NCBI GenBank assembly: GCA_020830965.2
Contig: JACCFC020000001.1
Location: forward strand, 227,361-291,360
Length of the DNA stretch: 64,000 nt
Source: Neisseriaceae bacterium TC5R-5
GTDB lineage: Bacteria; Pseudomonadota; Gammaproteobacteria; Burkholderiales; Chromobacteriaceae
Direction: 5' to 3'
Shown: positions 9,178 through 17,710 of the stretch, piece after piece
Layout: every line of letters starts with the position of its first letter
How positions within the stretch are numbered: the first letter of the stretch is position 1
Translations under genes and position numbers: made by a program
The notes under the pieces: model-generated
Seen by the model: the letters and a program-made list of their open reading frames with translations, nothing else
What the model was told of the DNA's origin: nothing
Database searches by the model: none

Positions 9178-11142
9178 ATGACTCAGCAATACAATGAATC
9201 CTCAGTTCGGGTACTTAAAGGTTTGGAGCCTGTTAAAGAGCGCCCGGGTATGTATACCCGAACCACAGACCCTACCCATATTTGCCAAGAAGTTATCGAT
9301 AATGCAGCCGACGAGGCGTTGGGCGGATTTGCCCGCAAAATCGCCGTGACAGTACACCAGGATGGTTCGCTCAGCGTAGAAGACGATGGTCGCGGCATAC
9401 CGGTAGGTCTGCATCCGCAAGAAGGCGTGCCAGTGGTGGAGCTGGTGTTTACCCGCCTGCATGCTGGGGGCAAATTTAATAAAAAGGATGGTGGTGCTTA
9501 TGCTTTCTCTGGGGGCCTGCATGGAGTAGGGGTCTCTGTGACCAATGCTCTGTCAACCCGTCTGGAGGTTGAGGTGAAGCGGGATGGTGGTGTCTACACA
9601 TTGGCATTTGCTGCCGGCGACGTGTTGGAGCCGCTTAGCCGAGTAGGTAATTGTGGTGCGCGCACTAGTGGTACGCGGGTAAGGGTATGGCCAGATGGTA
9701 AGTATTTTGAAAGCCCACGCTACTCCCTCGCGGAGCTAGAGCGCTTATTGCGTGCCAAAGCCGTTTTACTCCCAGGGGTGGCGGTGAGTTTGACGATAGA
9801 GCGGCCTGGTGGTGACGAAATCAAAGCCTGGCAATACCCGGAGGGCTTGAAAGGCTATCTGGCTGAGTTGTGTAATGGTGAGGAGCCGGTGGCCCCCCTG
9901 TTTTCCGGGGAGGCATTTATTGGTGACGATGATGAGCAGTTTGCCAAAGGTGAAGGCGTGCAATGGGCAATGGCCTGGTTTGAAGATGGTGCCAGTGGCG
10001 AGAGCTACGTTAATCTGATTCCTACTGCTTTGGGTGGCACCCACGAGGCTGGCTTGCGCTCTGGTGTTTTTGATGCGGTCAAAAGCTTTGTGGATCATCA
10101 CAATTTATTGCCACGTGGTGTCAAGCTCATGGCTGAGGACGTGTGGAGCCGGGTGCGTTTTGTCTTGTCTGCCAGAGTATTGGATCCACAGTTTCAGGGG
10201 CAAACCAAGGATAAGCTTACTAGCCGTGATGCACTGAAGTTGATTGCCGGCTTGGCACGAGACCCCACCGAGCTTTGGCTGAATCAGCATGTTGAGGCGG
10301 GTAAGAAAATTGCCGAACTGGCGATTCGGCAAGCGCAATCACGTCTTAAGTCCGTAAAGAAAGTGGAAAAGAAAAAGGGCTCCGGCGTCGCTGTGTTACC
10401 AGGTAAGCTCACCGATTGTGAAAGTGAAGATATACAGCGTAATGAACTTTTCCTGGTAGAAGGGGACTCCGCAGGAGGTTCTGCCAAACTGGCGCGGGAT
10501 AAAGAGTATCAAGCTATTTTGCCGCTACGTGGCAAAGTATTAAACAGCTGGGAAACCGATAAAGATCAGTTGTTTTCCAATGCTGAAATTCATGATATCT
10601 CCGTCGCTATAGGGGTCGATCCACATGGGGCGGAGGATAGTCCAGACTTATCCGGACAGCGCTACGGCAAGATCGCCATTCTGTCTGATGCCGATGTAGA
10701 CGGCTCTCATATCCAAGTATTGTTATTAACCCTGTTCTTCCGGCATTTTCCTGCCTTGATTAAAAATGGCAGTATTTATATCGCGCAGCCACCGCTGTTT
10801 CGAGTCGACGTTCCTGGTCAGGGAAAGAATAAGCCTCCTCGCAAGATATATGCTTTGGACGAAGGTGAGTTGGAAGCGATTTTAGATCGTTTGCGTAGTG
10901 AGGGGGTGCGTGAAAATGCTTGGAGTTTGTCGCGCTTTAAAGGCTTGGGTGAAATGAACCCTGAGCAATTGAAAGACACCACCATGAATCCGGATACGCG
11001 TCGTTTATCCCAGGTGCGTGTACGTGTTGGTGAGTTGGCGCACACCTTGTCAACATTTTTGATGTTGATGGGCAAGGGAGAGGCGGCCAGTCGCCGTAGT
11101 TGGATGGAGGCTAAGGGTAATGAGGTTGAGGCAGATATTTAA
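9178..11142 (+). CDS. parE: DNA topoisomerase IV subunit B ParE
   Basis: A 654-residue type IIA topoisomerase ATPase subunit. The GHKL ATPase domain carries EVIDNAADEAL, DDGRGIPVG and the GGLHGVGVSVTNALS ATP lid near the N-terminus. The TOPRIM part shows the EGDSAGGSAK and DADVDGSHI motifs at about 430 and 505. The end, RFKGLGEMNPEQLK, is the conserved C-terminal ParE/GyrB block. The length and the absence of the roughly 170-residue GyrB insert favour ParE over GyrB. With ParC, not in this window, it decatenates daughter chromosomes. The ribosome binding site is weak. It is followed 60 bases later by a small membrane protein gene. Confidence 0.95.
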   Translation: MTQQYNESSVRVLKGLEPVKERPGMYTRTTDPTHICQEVIDNAADEALGGFARKIAVTVHQDGSLSVEDDGRGIPVGLHPQEGVPVVELVFTRLHAGGKFNKKDGGAYAFSGGLHGVGVSVTNALSTRLEVEVKRDGGVYTLAFAAGDVLEPLSRVGNCGARTSGTRVRVWPDGKYFESPRYSLAELERLLRAKAVLLPGVAVSLTIERPGGDEIKAWQYPEGLKGYLAELCNGEEPVAPLFSGEAFIGDDDEQFAKGEGVQWAMAWFEDGASGESYVNLIPTALGGTHEAGLRSGVFDAVKSFVDHHNLLPRGVKLMAEDVWSRVRFVLSARVLDPQFQGQTKDKLTSRDALKLIAGLARDPTELWLNQHVEAGKKIAELAIRQAQSRLKSVKKVEKKKGSGVAVLPGKLTDCESEDIQRNELFLVEGDSAGGSAKLARDKEYQAILPLRGKVLNSWETDKDQLFSNAEIHDISVAIGVDPHGAEDSPDLSGQRYGKIAILSDADVDGSHIQVLLLTLFFRHFPALIKNGSIYIAQPPLFRVDVPGQGKNKPPRKIYALDEGELEAILDRLRSEGVRENAWSLSRFKGLGEMNPEQLKDTTMNPDTRRLSQVRVRVGELAHTLSTFLMLMGKGEAASRRSWMEAKGNEVEADI

Positions 11143-11201
11143 AGTAAGAAATTGCTTGGCCAATAGAATTGAGGGCTGCTATTTGATGAAGGAGGAGGTG
11201 C

Positions 11202-11405
11202 ATGTCTGAAGAGTTGTTTTCCAAAATATCATTGGTTGTTTGTCTCTCTATTCTGATTATTTTTATGGGATTTATCGTTTGGGATCTGGGCAAAAAATCT
11301 AAAGCGGGGAAAACAGGTATGGCCATTCTTTTCTTGGTGCTGGGTATGGGCGTGTTTGGCTTCGTGTTTAAAGACTTGTTAGTTCAGTTTCTTGTACTCA
11401 AATAA
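11202..11405 (+). CDS. DUF2788 small membrane protein
   Basis: A 67-residue protein matching the DUF2788 family: two hydrophobic helices (about residues 7-26 and 39-60) joined by a short basic loop (DLGKKSKAGKTG). Function unknown. It has a very strong ribosome binding site (AAGGAGGAGGTG) directly before ATG. It lies between parE and the S6 operon, in the same direction as both. Confidence 0.8.
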   Translation: MSEELFSKISLVVCLSILIIFMGFIVWDLGKKSKAGKTGMAILFLVLGMGVFGFVFKDLLVQFLVLK

Positions 11406-11458
11406 AAATATTAGTGGGTTGTCAGTTGTGAGGTTATTCGCAAAATCAGGGGTTACAT

Positions 11459-11488
11459 TTGCGTCGATCCTCGGTGTAGGCGTACAAT
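11459..11488 (+). promoter_or_regulatory. Probable sigma-70 promoter of the rpsF operon
   Basis: TTGCGT, an 18-base spacer and TACAAT lie about 65 bases before the rpsF start. The resulting leader would be about 60 bases, and the position is what is expected for the S6 operon. Confidence 0.5.
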
Positions 11489-11555
11489 AGCGCCCTTTCC
11501 AACCTTGCCTTTTGTAATTGCATGGCAAAAGGCTTAATAGCCACAAGGAGTTAAC

Positions 11556-11939
11556 ATGCGTCATTATGAAATCGTGTTCATCGTCCATCCGGATCAGAGT
11601 GAACAGGTTCCCGCCATGATCGAACGTTACAAAGGCATGGTATTAGCTGCCGAAGGTAAAGTTCATCGTTTAGAGGACTGGGGTCGTCGCCAACTGGCTT
11701 ATCCGATTCAGAAGCTACACAAAGCTCACTATGTACTAATGAATATTGAGTGCAAATCGGAAACCATGGCTGAAATTGAACACGCCTTCAAGTTCAACGA
11801 TGCTGTTCTGCGTCATCTTACAATCAAATTGGACCGCGCGATTGTTGACGCGTCTCCGATGATGAAGGACGAAAAGGCTAAAAATCTGCTGGATACTCAG
11901 CAGCCTGTAGCTGAGGCCGATGCTGAGGTTTCTGCCTAA
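11556..11939 (+). CDS. rpsF: 30S ribosomal protein S6
   Basis: A 127-residue S6 protein with the N-terminus [19 protein letters not shown] and the central block [26 protein letters not shown], both highly conserved. The C-terminal tail is acidic and Ala-rich, as in other proteobacteria; in E. coli such tails receive extra glutamates from RimK. First gene of an rpsF-priB-rpsR-rplI operon, with ribosome binding site AAGGAG. S6 binds S18 on the 30S platform. Confidence 0.98.
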   Translation: MRHYEIVFIVHPDQSEQVPAMIERYKGMVLAAEGKVHRLEDWGRRQLAYPIQKLHKAHYVLMNIECKSETMAEIEHAFKFNDAVLRHLTIKLDRAIVDASPMMKDEKAKNLLDTQQPVAEADAEVSA

Positions 11940-11958
11940 TTATTGGCAGGCAAAGGTC

Positions 11959-12258
11959 TTGCTGAATCATCTGGTACTAACCGCTACGGTTGAGCGTGAA
12001 GATGCTCTAAGATATACCCCGGCTGGTTTACCCGTTCTGGAAATATGGCTTAAACATCAATCTAAGCAAACAGCTTATGGCTACCAGCGTGATGTGACTT
12101 GTGATGTACAAGCTATTCTGATTGGTGATGATGCTCAGAAATTTTCCGGTAAGTTAGCTGGCTGCTTGGTAAGTGTGCAGGGTTTCTTGTCGCAGCGTAG
12201 TTTAAAAAACTCTCGGTTAGTGCTTAATATTGAATTAGTTGAATTTGTAAAAGGTTAG
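11959..12258 (+). CDS. priB: Primosomal replication protein N (PriB)
   Basis: A single-stranded-DNA-binding OB-fold protein of about 99 residues that joins PriA and DnaT in replication restart. Conserved features are [10 protein letters not shown] at the N-terminus, [16 protein letters not shown], and the C-terminal [19 protein letters not shown]. Its place between rpsF and rpsR is diagnostic. I chose the TTG at 11959 because it gives the family's usual N-terminus and has GGCAGG 8 bases upstream; an ATG 39 bases earlier lies inside rpsF and would add residues foreign to the family. The stop overlaps the region just before rpsR. Confidence 0.93.
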   Translation: MLNHLVLTATVEREDALRYTPAGLPVLEIWLKHQSKQTAYGYQRDVTCDVQAILIGDDAQKFSGKLAGCLVSVQGFLSQRSLKNSRLVLNIELVEFVKG

Positions 12259-12263
12259 TGAAC

Positions 12264-12491
12264 ATGGCTCGTCAGCTTTTTAAACGTAAAAAGTTCTGCC
12301 GCTTTACGGCAGAAGGTATCAAAGAAGTCGATTACAAATCGGTTGATCTGTTAAAAGATTTTATCGGTGAGAACGGTAAAATTATTCCGGCACGCATTAC
12401 CGGTACTAAAGCTCGTTATCAGCGTCAGCTGGGTACTGCTATCAAACGTGCTCGTTTCTTGGCTTTTTTGCCATATACCGATCAACACTAA
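12264..12491 (+). CDS. rpsR: 30S ribosomal protein S18
   Basis: A 75-residue S18 starting [24 protein letters not shown] and containing the conserved [14 protein letters not shown] core. The ATG at 12264 gives the standard N-terminus; a GTG 6 bases earlier overlaps the priB stop and is not needed. S18 binds S6 on the 30S platform. A single Cys in KKFCRF could be a zinc-ligand remnant, as in other S18 proteins. Confidence 0.98.
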   Translation: MARQLFKRKKFCRFTAEGIKEVDYKSVDLLKDFIGENGKIIPARITGTKARYQRQLGTAIKRARFLAFLPYTDQH

Positions 12492-12511
12492 ACTGGGAAA
12501 GGACTTAGAAG

Positions 12512-12961
12512 ATGCAAATTATTCTGCTCGAAAAAGTTGCCAATCTCGGTCAACTGGGTGATGTGGTAAAGGTTAAGCATGGCTATGGTCGTAATTACCT
12601 GATACCACAAGGCAAAGCCAAGCGTGCCACTGAAAAGAATCTGCAGGAATTTGAAGTTCGTCGTGCTGAGTTAGAGGCTAAGCAGGCTGAAATTCTAGCG
12701 GATGCCAAGACTCGTGCTGAGAAGCTGGTTGATGCCGTGGTTACTATTGCGCAAAAAGCCGGTGTTGATGGACGTCTGTTTGGTTCGGTGACTAATATGG
12801 ATGTTGCCGAAGCGGTAAGCGCCTTTGGTGTGCCGGTTAAGCGCTTCGAAATTCGTTTGCCGAATGGCCCGTTTAAAGCTATTGGTGAATATGAGATTGA
12901 AGTAGCTCTGCACCATGATGTTGTGACGCCAATCAAGATTGTGGTTGTCGCTGAGTCTTAA
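12512..12961 (+). CDS. rplI: 50S ribosomal protein L9
   Basis: A 149-residue L9 with the N-terminal domain MQIILLEKVANLGQLGDVVKVK, the GYGRNYLIPQGKA loop, a long connecting helix rich in Glu, Ala and Lys, and the C-terminal domain containing GRLFGSVTNMDVAEA. Last gene of the S6 operon; a strong terminator follows 23 bases later. Full-length and normal. Confidence 0.98.
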   Translation: MQIILLEKVANLGQLGDVVKVKHGYGRNYLIPQGKAKRATEKNLQEFEVRRAELEAKQAEILADAKTRAEKLVDAVVTIAQKAGVDGRLFGSVTNMDVAEAVSAFGVPVKRFEIRLPNGPFKAIGEYEIEVALHHDVVTPIKIVVVAES

Positions 12962-12983
12962 AAAAGAGATTGTTTAGTCAGAC

Positions 12984-13019
12984 AAATCCGGGAAGCCCTT
13001 GTTGGGATCCCGGATTTTT
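12984..13019 (+). terminator. Rho-independent terminator of the S6 operon
   Basis: AAATCCGGGA and TCCCGGATTT form a 10-bp perfect stem with a 14-base loop, followed by further T residues, directly after rplI. Confidence 0.88.
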
Positions 13020-13207
13020 CATTTTGACTTTGTTGGAGGGAGTGGGGAAGAGCTTGCGTGTAATCTCAACTCAATGTGAGTGAGGTAATTAAGTGTGGGT
13101 GGCCGTGAGCTTTGAGTGGTCAGGGCTATATTTGCTCAGGCGGGTTGTTGATTTTGCTGGTTTTCGGTTATTTGCTCGGTTTTGCTAGATTTTTATTGAT
13201 AAAGCTA

Positions 13208-13237
13208 TTGACGGGTAATTTTATAAAGGCATATAAT
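13208..13237 (+). promoter_or_regulatory. Sigma-70 promoter of the first tRNA-Asn gene
   Basis: TTGACG, an 18-base spacer and a consensus TATAAT box end 30 bases before the mature tRNA. The following GCCGTCCTC resembles a stable-RNA discriminator region. This is the best promoter match in the window. The rest of the gap since rplI shows no gene. Confidence 0.75.
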
Positions 13238-13267
13238 GCCGTCCTCTCAAGTGATTTACGAGACTAT

Positions 13268-13343
13268 TCCCTGATAGCTCAGTTGGTAGAGCGACGGACT
13301 GTTAATCCGCAGGTCGCAGGTTCGAGCCCTGCTCGGGGAGCCA
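13268..13343 (+). tRNA. tRNA-Asn (anticodon GTT)
   Basis: A 76-base cloverleaf with an encoded CCA end. The acceptor stem is TCCCTGA/TCGGGGA with one T-G pair; the D-arm AGCTCAGTTGGTAGAGC and the T-arm GCAGGTTCGAGCCCTGC are standard. The anticodon GTT lies at 13301-13303 in the loop CTGTTAA. A second, base-for-base identical copy lies 4.7 kb downstream at 17956. Confidence 0.98.
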
Positions 13344-13349
13344 AAATAT

Positions 13350-13384
13350 AGCGCCATGAACATATATGTTCATGGCGCTTTTTG
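13350..13384 (+). terminator. Rho-independent terminator after tRNA-Asn
   Basis: AGCGCCATGAACATA and its exact complement form a continuous 15-bp palindrome, followed by TTTTTG, starting 7 bases after the tRNA CCA end. Confidence 0.88.
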
Positions 13385-13484
13385 TTTTTCTGAGGCTTAT
13401 TTTCAATAAATATCGCGATGAGCTATAGCTGTATTTGTTTTGATTCTGTAAATGGTTTGAATTTTTTCTTCGTGCGAGGCTTTC

Positions 13485-14774
13485 ATGCTCCAAGTTGCTC
13501 GTCATCCTCATATTCCTTCTTATTATTTGGCTACAGCTAATCGCTGGGAGTCGTGTCCCGTATTGCAAGCAAGTATTGACTGTGATGTTTGTGTGGTGGG
13601 GGGCGGATTAGCAGGGGTTTCTGCGGCCCTAAATTTGCGGGAAAAAGGCTTTTCTGTAGCCTTGCTCGAAGGCGCGCAAATAGGCTTCGGTGCTTCCGGG
13701 CGTAATGGTGGTCAGGTAATTGCGGGCTTTGCTTGTGACATCAATACGGTACGTCAACAGTTGGGAACTGAGCCCAGTAAATTGTTATGGGATATGTCTG
13801 TAGAAGCGGTGGCGATGATTGAGCAACGCATTACGCAGCATGACATCTCTTGTGATTGGCGACGGGGTTTTCTGAGTGTCGCGGTCAAGCCGCGCCATTT
13901 GCGTGAGTTACAGGCCTGGCAGCATGAATTGGAGACTGAATACGGCTATATGGGGACGCTATTGCTGGATCGTTTGCAACTGGCGGAGCAGTTGGCAAGT
14001 GAGCGTTATCAAGGTGCTCTTCTTGATCCATATTCTGGGCATTTGCATCCGCTCAATTATTTATTGGGTTTAGCTAAAGCTGCACAGGATGCTGGTGTAT
14101 CTATCTATGAACAAACCCAGGCGATCAAACTAGAACAGGGTTCTCGTGCCAGAGTGATCACTGAGCAGGGTGTAATGAGTTGTGATCATGTTGTGCTGGC
14201 GTGTAATGCCTATATTGGTCGTTTGGTGCCAGAGTTGGGGCGCACTATTATGTCCGCAGGAACTTATATGATTGCTACCGAGCCTTTAGGGGCAAAGCGT
14301 GCAGAGCAGCTGATTACCAATAACTTGGCAATCTGTGATACTAATTTTGTGCTGGACTATTATCGCTTATCGGCAGATCACCGCTTATTGTTTGGCGGTA
14401 AGGTAAGTTACTCGGGACGGCAGCCTCGTCATTTAGCGATGGCAATGCGTAAAGATATGTTGAAAGTTTTTCCACAATTAGCAGATGTAAAGATTGACTA
14501 TGCTTGGGGTGGGCTTTGCGATATTACCGTGAATCGAGCGCCGGATTTTGGTCGTTTTGCCGATAATATTTATTACCTGCAGGGCTTTTCCGGGCATGGG
14601 ATTAATATTACTGGGCTTGCAGGCAAGGTGGTGGCAGAAGCGATTGCAGGTACTGCCTCACGGTTTGATGTATTTAGCAAAATTAAACATAAGTCATTTC
14701 CTGGTGGTAAATGGTTGAGAATGCCCGCCTTAGTGTTGGCTATGGCTTATTTCAGAATGCTGGATTACTTATAA
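13485..14774 (+). CDS. FAD-dependent amine oxidoreductase (PuuB/OrdL-like)
   Basis: A 429-residue DAO-family flavoenzyme. The N-terminal Rossmann motif CVVGGGLAGVSAALNLREKG is at about residues 32-51, followed by GFGASGRNGGQV, which is characteristic of the PuuB (gamma-glutamylputrescine oxidoreductase) branch. The C-terminal block YLQGFSGHGINITGLAGKVVAEAI closes the FAD site. It probably oxidises an amine or amino-acid derivative and passes electrons to oxygen, giving an aldehyde, ammonia and H2O2. No other puu genes are present, so the true substrate is open. The small DUF1289 gene follows 30 bases later and may be co-transcribed. Confidence 0.87.
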   Translation: MLQVARHPHIPSYYLATANRWESCPVLQASIDCDVCVVGGGLAGVSAALNLREKGFSVALLEGAQIGFGASGRNGGQVIAGFACDINTVRQQLGTEPSKLLWDMSVEAVAMIEQRITQHDISCDWRRGFLSVAVKPRHLRELQAWQHELETEYGYMGTLLLDRLQLAEQLASERYQGALLDPYSGHLHPLNYLLGLAKAAQDAGVSIYEQTQAIKLEQGSRARVITEQGVMSCDHVVLACNAYIGRLVPELGRTIMSAGTYMIATEPLGAKRAEQLITNNLAICDTNFVLDYYRLSADHRLLFGGKVSYSGRQPRHLAMAMRKDMLKVFPQLADVKIDYAWGGLCDITVNRAPDFGRFADNIYYLQGFSGHGINITGLAGKVVAEAIAGTASRFDVFSKIKHKSFPGGKWLRMPALVLAMAYFRMLDYL

Positions 14775-14804
14775 CCATATGGTTTTGTTTAAATAGGATA
14801 AGTG

Positions 14805-15185
14805 ATGAATATTTCTAGACCAGACTCACCTTGTGTTGCGCATTGTTCAACGGCTCTGGGTGATAATTTGTGCCGAGGTTGTGCGCGCCGGTTTGAAGAA
14901 ATTGCTCAATGGTGTTTTATGAGTGAGGAGGAGCGCGAGTTGGTTTGGTTAGCGCTACCAATGCGTCGGCGTGGAATAAAGGTGGCTGCAGTGTTGGGGG
15001 TTTTGCCGGAAATTGAGTTGCAAGATCAGCAGGAGTGGATGGTATTGCCAGATAGCTTATTGCGTTATCGGCTGGATAGTGATGTGCTGTGGTGGCAATC
15101 TAGGGGTGGTCGCATACACTCGAAAAACTGTGGCGGCATGAAACCAGTAGAAGTTGCTGATTATATAAAAACGCAATGTTTGTAG
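14805..15185 (+). CDS. DUF1289 domain-containing protein
   Basis: A 126-residue protein whose N-terminal 50 residues match DUF1289: SPCVAHC and LCRGCARRFEEIAQW, with four Cys suited to metal binding, followed by MSEEERELVW. The remaining 70 residues are less conserved, with an acidic and a Trp-rich stretch. Function unknown. I chose the ATG at 14805, which has AGGA at the right spacing; a GTG one codon earlier is possible. It follows the oxidoreductase gene closely. Confidence 0.8.
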   Translation: MNISRPDSPCVAHCSTALGDNLCRGCARRFEEIAQWCFMSEEERELVWLALPMRRRGIKVAAVLGVLPEIELQDQQEWMVLPDSLLRYRLDSDVLWWQSRGGRIHSKNCGGMKPVEVADYIKTQCL

Positions 15186-15253
15186 CGTGTTTAGGATAAA
15201 TGGCTTGGCCGAGGCTGTTTGATAAGCCTCAGCCAGCTTGCTGATTGAGAGTG

Positions 15254-15823
15254 TTATAAAGAAAGTGGCGTGATTAAGGTGAAAATACCTAAGCCTATAA
15301 ATAAAAGAGCGGCTACAGAATGTACCAGTTTTTGGGGTAATTTTTTGGCAGCCACTTCACCAAGCAATACTGCGGGAACATTGGCTAACATCATGCCTAG
15401 AGTGGTGCCTGCCACAACAGCGATTAATGCTTCCGGGAAGCGAGCAGATAAAGCTACTGTAGCAATTTGAGTTTTGTCTCCCATTTCTGCTAAGAAGAAG
15501 GCAATGCAGGTGGTGCCAAACACGCCAAATCGCTCTAGTAAACGATTATTGTCATCCAGCTTGTCTGGAATCATCATCCAAATCGCCATGATGATAAAAG
15601 AGCCGCCTAGTATCCAACGCATGATATCCACACCAACTTGATTCATTAGCCACTGCCCAACCATGGCGGCAGCGAAGTGGTTTAGTAGTGTTGCAGCAAA
15701 AATACCCATAATAATCGGAATGGGCTTTTTGTAACGGCTGGCGAGTAAAAGGGCTAGTAGCTGAGTTTTGTCACCAATTTCAGCTAAGGCAACAATACCG
15801 GTAGAAACGAGGAAGGCTTCCAT
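15254..15823 (-). CDS. TMEM165/GDT1-family manganese exporter (UPF0016)
   Basis: A polytopic membrane protein with two copies of the GDT1 signature E-x-G-D-K-(T/S): AEIGDKTQLLALLLA near the N-terminus and AEMGDKTQIATVALSA in the second half, the diagnostic inverted repeat of this cation/H+ exchanger family. It has about six transmembrane helices. Bacterial members export Mn2+. The riboswitch directly upstream supports a role in manganese homeostasis. I place the start at the ATG at 15823, giving 189 residues. An in-frame ATG at 15853 exists but lies inside the predicted expression-platform hairpin and lacks a ribosome binding site. Confidence 0.9.
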   Translation of the reverse strand: MEAFLVSTGIVALAEIGDKTQLLALLLASRYKKPIPIIMGIFAATLLNHFAAAMVGQWLMNQVGVDIMRWILGGSFIIMAIWMMIPDKLDDNNRLLERFGVFGTTCIAFFLAEMGDKTQIATVALSARFPEALIAVVAGTTLGMMLANVPAVLLGEVAAKKLPQKLVHSVAALLFIGLGIFTLITPLSL

Positions 15824-15832
15824 GGAATTTCT

Positions 15833-15877
15833 CGGGGGTTGCGTATGAGCCATGGCTTAAGCTGTGCCGCAACCCCG
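15833..15877 (-). promoter_or_regulatory. Expression-platform hairpin of the manganese riboswitch
   Basis: On the minus strand GGGGTTGCG (15876-15868) can pair with CGCAACCCC (15843-15835), leaving a 24-base loop. The downstream arm ends just before the GAG that would serve as ribosome binding site for the ATG at 15823. Its first arm adjoins the aptamer, so aptamer folding could compete with it. Whether it controls translation or termination cannot be decided; there is no T-run. Confidence 0.55.
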
Positions 15878-16006
15878 CGAAACACAGATAAGTCATGGGT
15901 CTTGCCAAACAAGTATTTTGTTGTATGTACCATGGCTGCTGCCAAGTGTGTTGATACATACCAGCGCTATTATGCGCCGAGGCTACTCCCCCAAAACGGA
16001 ATCGGA
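15878..16006 (-). ncRNA. yybP-ykoY manganese riboswitch
   Basis: On the minus strand the leader contains GGGGAGTAGCC (15991-15981), the hallmark of the yybP-ykoY aptamer. Further on come a GTATGTATCAACAC segment and GGCAAGACCCATGAC (15906-15892), which matches the second conserved internal loop seen in the E. coli alx leader (GGCGAGACC). The two conserved loops dock to bind Mn2+. The gene below is a GDT1-type exporter, one of the usual targets. Ends are approximate. Confidence 0.85.
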
Positions 16007-16094
16007 TTCTAAATCACTTGTAGTTTGACTGGCAATGCTTTTTATAAAAATTTTCTTACTGACAGCTTGAGTAGCTTTTAATTGAACAGTGATT

Positions 16095-16144
16095 GGTTTC
16101 GCTTATAAAGACGCGCGATAGACATCATCTTTATAAGTGAAACC
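16095..16144. repeat. Long inverted repeat between hns and the riboswitch
   Basis: GGTTTCGCTTATAAAG (16095-16110) and CTTTATAAGTGAAACC (16129-16144) form a 16-bp stem with one G-T pair and an 18-base loop. It lies 130 bases after the hns stop and 90 bases before the riboswitch. It may be the end of the hns transcript, or a small RNA or operator. Neither strand shows a strong T-run. The rest of this 270-base gap shows nothing else. Confidence 0.45.
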
Positions 16145-16274
16145 TTATTTATTGATAAGCCAGTAAAAGTTGGAAAGTCAATATTTTTAGATAATTGCTC
16201 TGTTGTAGATTGTCAAAACAGATGGAAATTAAATCAAAGTTAAGACTTCACAACTTCGGGAAAAACAGTTCGGC

Positions 16275-16580
16275 TTAAACTTCCAAGGCACCTAAAGTCT
16301 TGCCATTGTTTACCCATTCTTGAATCCAGAGCGGCTTGCGGCCGCGGCCTGTCCAAGTTAATTCGGGATTGCTTGGGTGGCGATATTTTACTTCTACCGG
16401 CTTACGCGTGCTGCTGATTTTTCCTAGTACTTCTTCCATGCTCAAACCATGGGTGCGAGCAAGCTCGATAATCTGTTTTTTTGCCTTAGATTTTTCTTCA
16501 AACTCTCGACGTTTAATTTCAGCTTCAACTTCACTTTTCAATGCTAGTAACTGAGTAAACTCTAAATTGGATAATTCCAT
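16275..16580 (-). CDS. hns: H-NS family nucleoid-associated protein
   Basis: A 101-residue H-NS homologue of the short betaproteobacterial type. The N-terminal half is a charged helical oligomerisation region (EVEAEIKRREFEEKSKAKK). The C-terminal half has the DNA-binding motif TWTGRGRKPLWI (about residues 75-86), equivalent to the TWTGQGRTP AT-hook-like loop, preceded by KYRHPSNPEL. It would silence AT-rich and acquired DNA, such as the AT-rich clusters later in the window. The gene is monocistronic. Confidence 0.93.
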   Translation of the reverse strand: MELSNLEFTQLLALKSEVEAEIKRREFEEKSKAKKQIIELARTHGLSMEEVLGKISSTRKPVEVKYRHPSNPELTWTGRGRKPLWIQEWVNNGKTLGALEV

Positions 16581-16672
16581 AATTTTACGTACCTTAAGTT
16601 ATTCTAAATATGTGCTACAGATTATAATGTAGTCAAATGACTAACGGCAAGTCAAGAAAAGAAAACTGCAGT

Positions 16673-17710
16673 TTAATTAAGTGGCTCGCTTGTTAGTGAA
16701 TAGGGTAATTCTAGGCAATGTAGTGGAATAGTTAATTGCTCATCTGCGTATATACCATTTTCCCAAGCCAGTGATTGTACAACAGCCAAGCCTGTATAGG
16801 ATTCAGGGCTAATTTGGCAAATTGCTACCAGCATACCAATCGATTGACCAGCTACTTCGTGGCCGAATAGTTTTGTGCCAACTGGCATTTCTTTTGCTAA
16901 GGCTATTTTGAATAAACGTCGCTTTATTTTTCCCAAGTATTGGGTTCTCGCAACAATTTCTTGTCCGGGATAGCAACCTTTTTTGAAACTAACCGCTCCT
17001 AGCAAGTCCATATTTGCCATTTGAGCGACAAATTGTTCTTGAGTTGCTTGGCAAATCCAGGGAATACCTGCATCGATATCTCGTAAAGACCAAGCATTCT
17101 GTGAGATAAAATTTATTGATTCAGAGAGTTGCAGTTTAGATGGCAATGAAGCGTTGTTGCCTGCGGCTAGTAAGTAACCTTGCCCGGGGAGAGAAATGAG
17201 TACTTGCCCCTCTGATTGCTGCACTTCCAGAGATTTTTTTTCTTTGGCGCTAAGAAATTCGGTGCTAATCACTTTCTCAATCACTTGGCCGCTTAAGCCA
17301 AGAATTTGCCATTCATGATCCACGGCTCTAAGTTTTACTTTAGCTCTTAGGACAAACATAGATAAGCGTTTGAGAATGCTTTCGGCGAGGTCTGCTGCAA
17401 TTAGCAGATAATAGTCCTGCTGGTATGCCCAGATCAGGAAACTCGCCAGCATTCGGCCTTTTGCGTTCGAATAGGTGCTGTACTGTGCTCTGTCGGTCTG
17501 AACCTCGCGAATGTCACTGGATAGCTGGTTTTGAAGAAAAATTTGTGCGTCTTCACCGCTGACCTGAATAACTTTAAAGCCGGATTGAACTGCAATGACT
17601 GAATGATGCTGGAAAGCATCAATTTGTTCCAAGTGCTTGGTACTGTGCTGTGCCTGCTCTTCGGCTATTTCAGCTTGTTCTCGTAACCAGTTGTTCCAGT
17701 TTGTGTCCAT
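16673..17710 (-). CDS. ygfZ: Folate-binding protein YgfZ (Fe-S cluster assembly)
   Basis: A 345-residue GcvT-like protein. It has the YgfZ signature KKGCYPGQEIVARTQYLGKI with the conserved Cys, and the GcvT-fold N-terminal blocks such as FLQNQLSSDI. YgfZ uses tetrahydrofolate and supports the activity or repair of certain Fe-S enzymes such as MiaB. I chose the ATG at 17710 because it has AAGG 7 bases upstream; a longer frame opens with a TTG 24 bases earlier and has no ribosome binding site. It lies alone, convergent with nothing nearby. Confidence 0.92.
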   Translation of the reverse strand: MDTNWNNWLREQAEIAEEQAQHSTKHLEQIDAFQHHSVIAVQSGFKVIQVSGEDAQIFLQNQLSSDIREVQTDRAQYSTYSNAKGRMLASFLIWAYQQDYYLLIAADLAESILKRLSMFVLRAKVKLRAVDHEWQILGLSGQVIEKVISTEFLSAKEKKSLEVQQSEGQVLISLPGQGYLLAAGNNASLPSKLQLSESINFISQNAWSLRDIDAGIPWICQATQEQFVAQMANMDLLGAVSFKKGCYPGQEIVARTQYLGKIKRRLFKIALAKEMPVGTKLFGHEVAGQSIGMLVAICQISPESYTGLAVVQSLAWENGIYADEQLTIPLHCLELPYSLTSEPLN

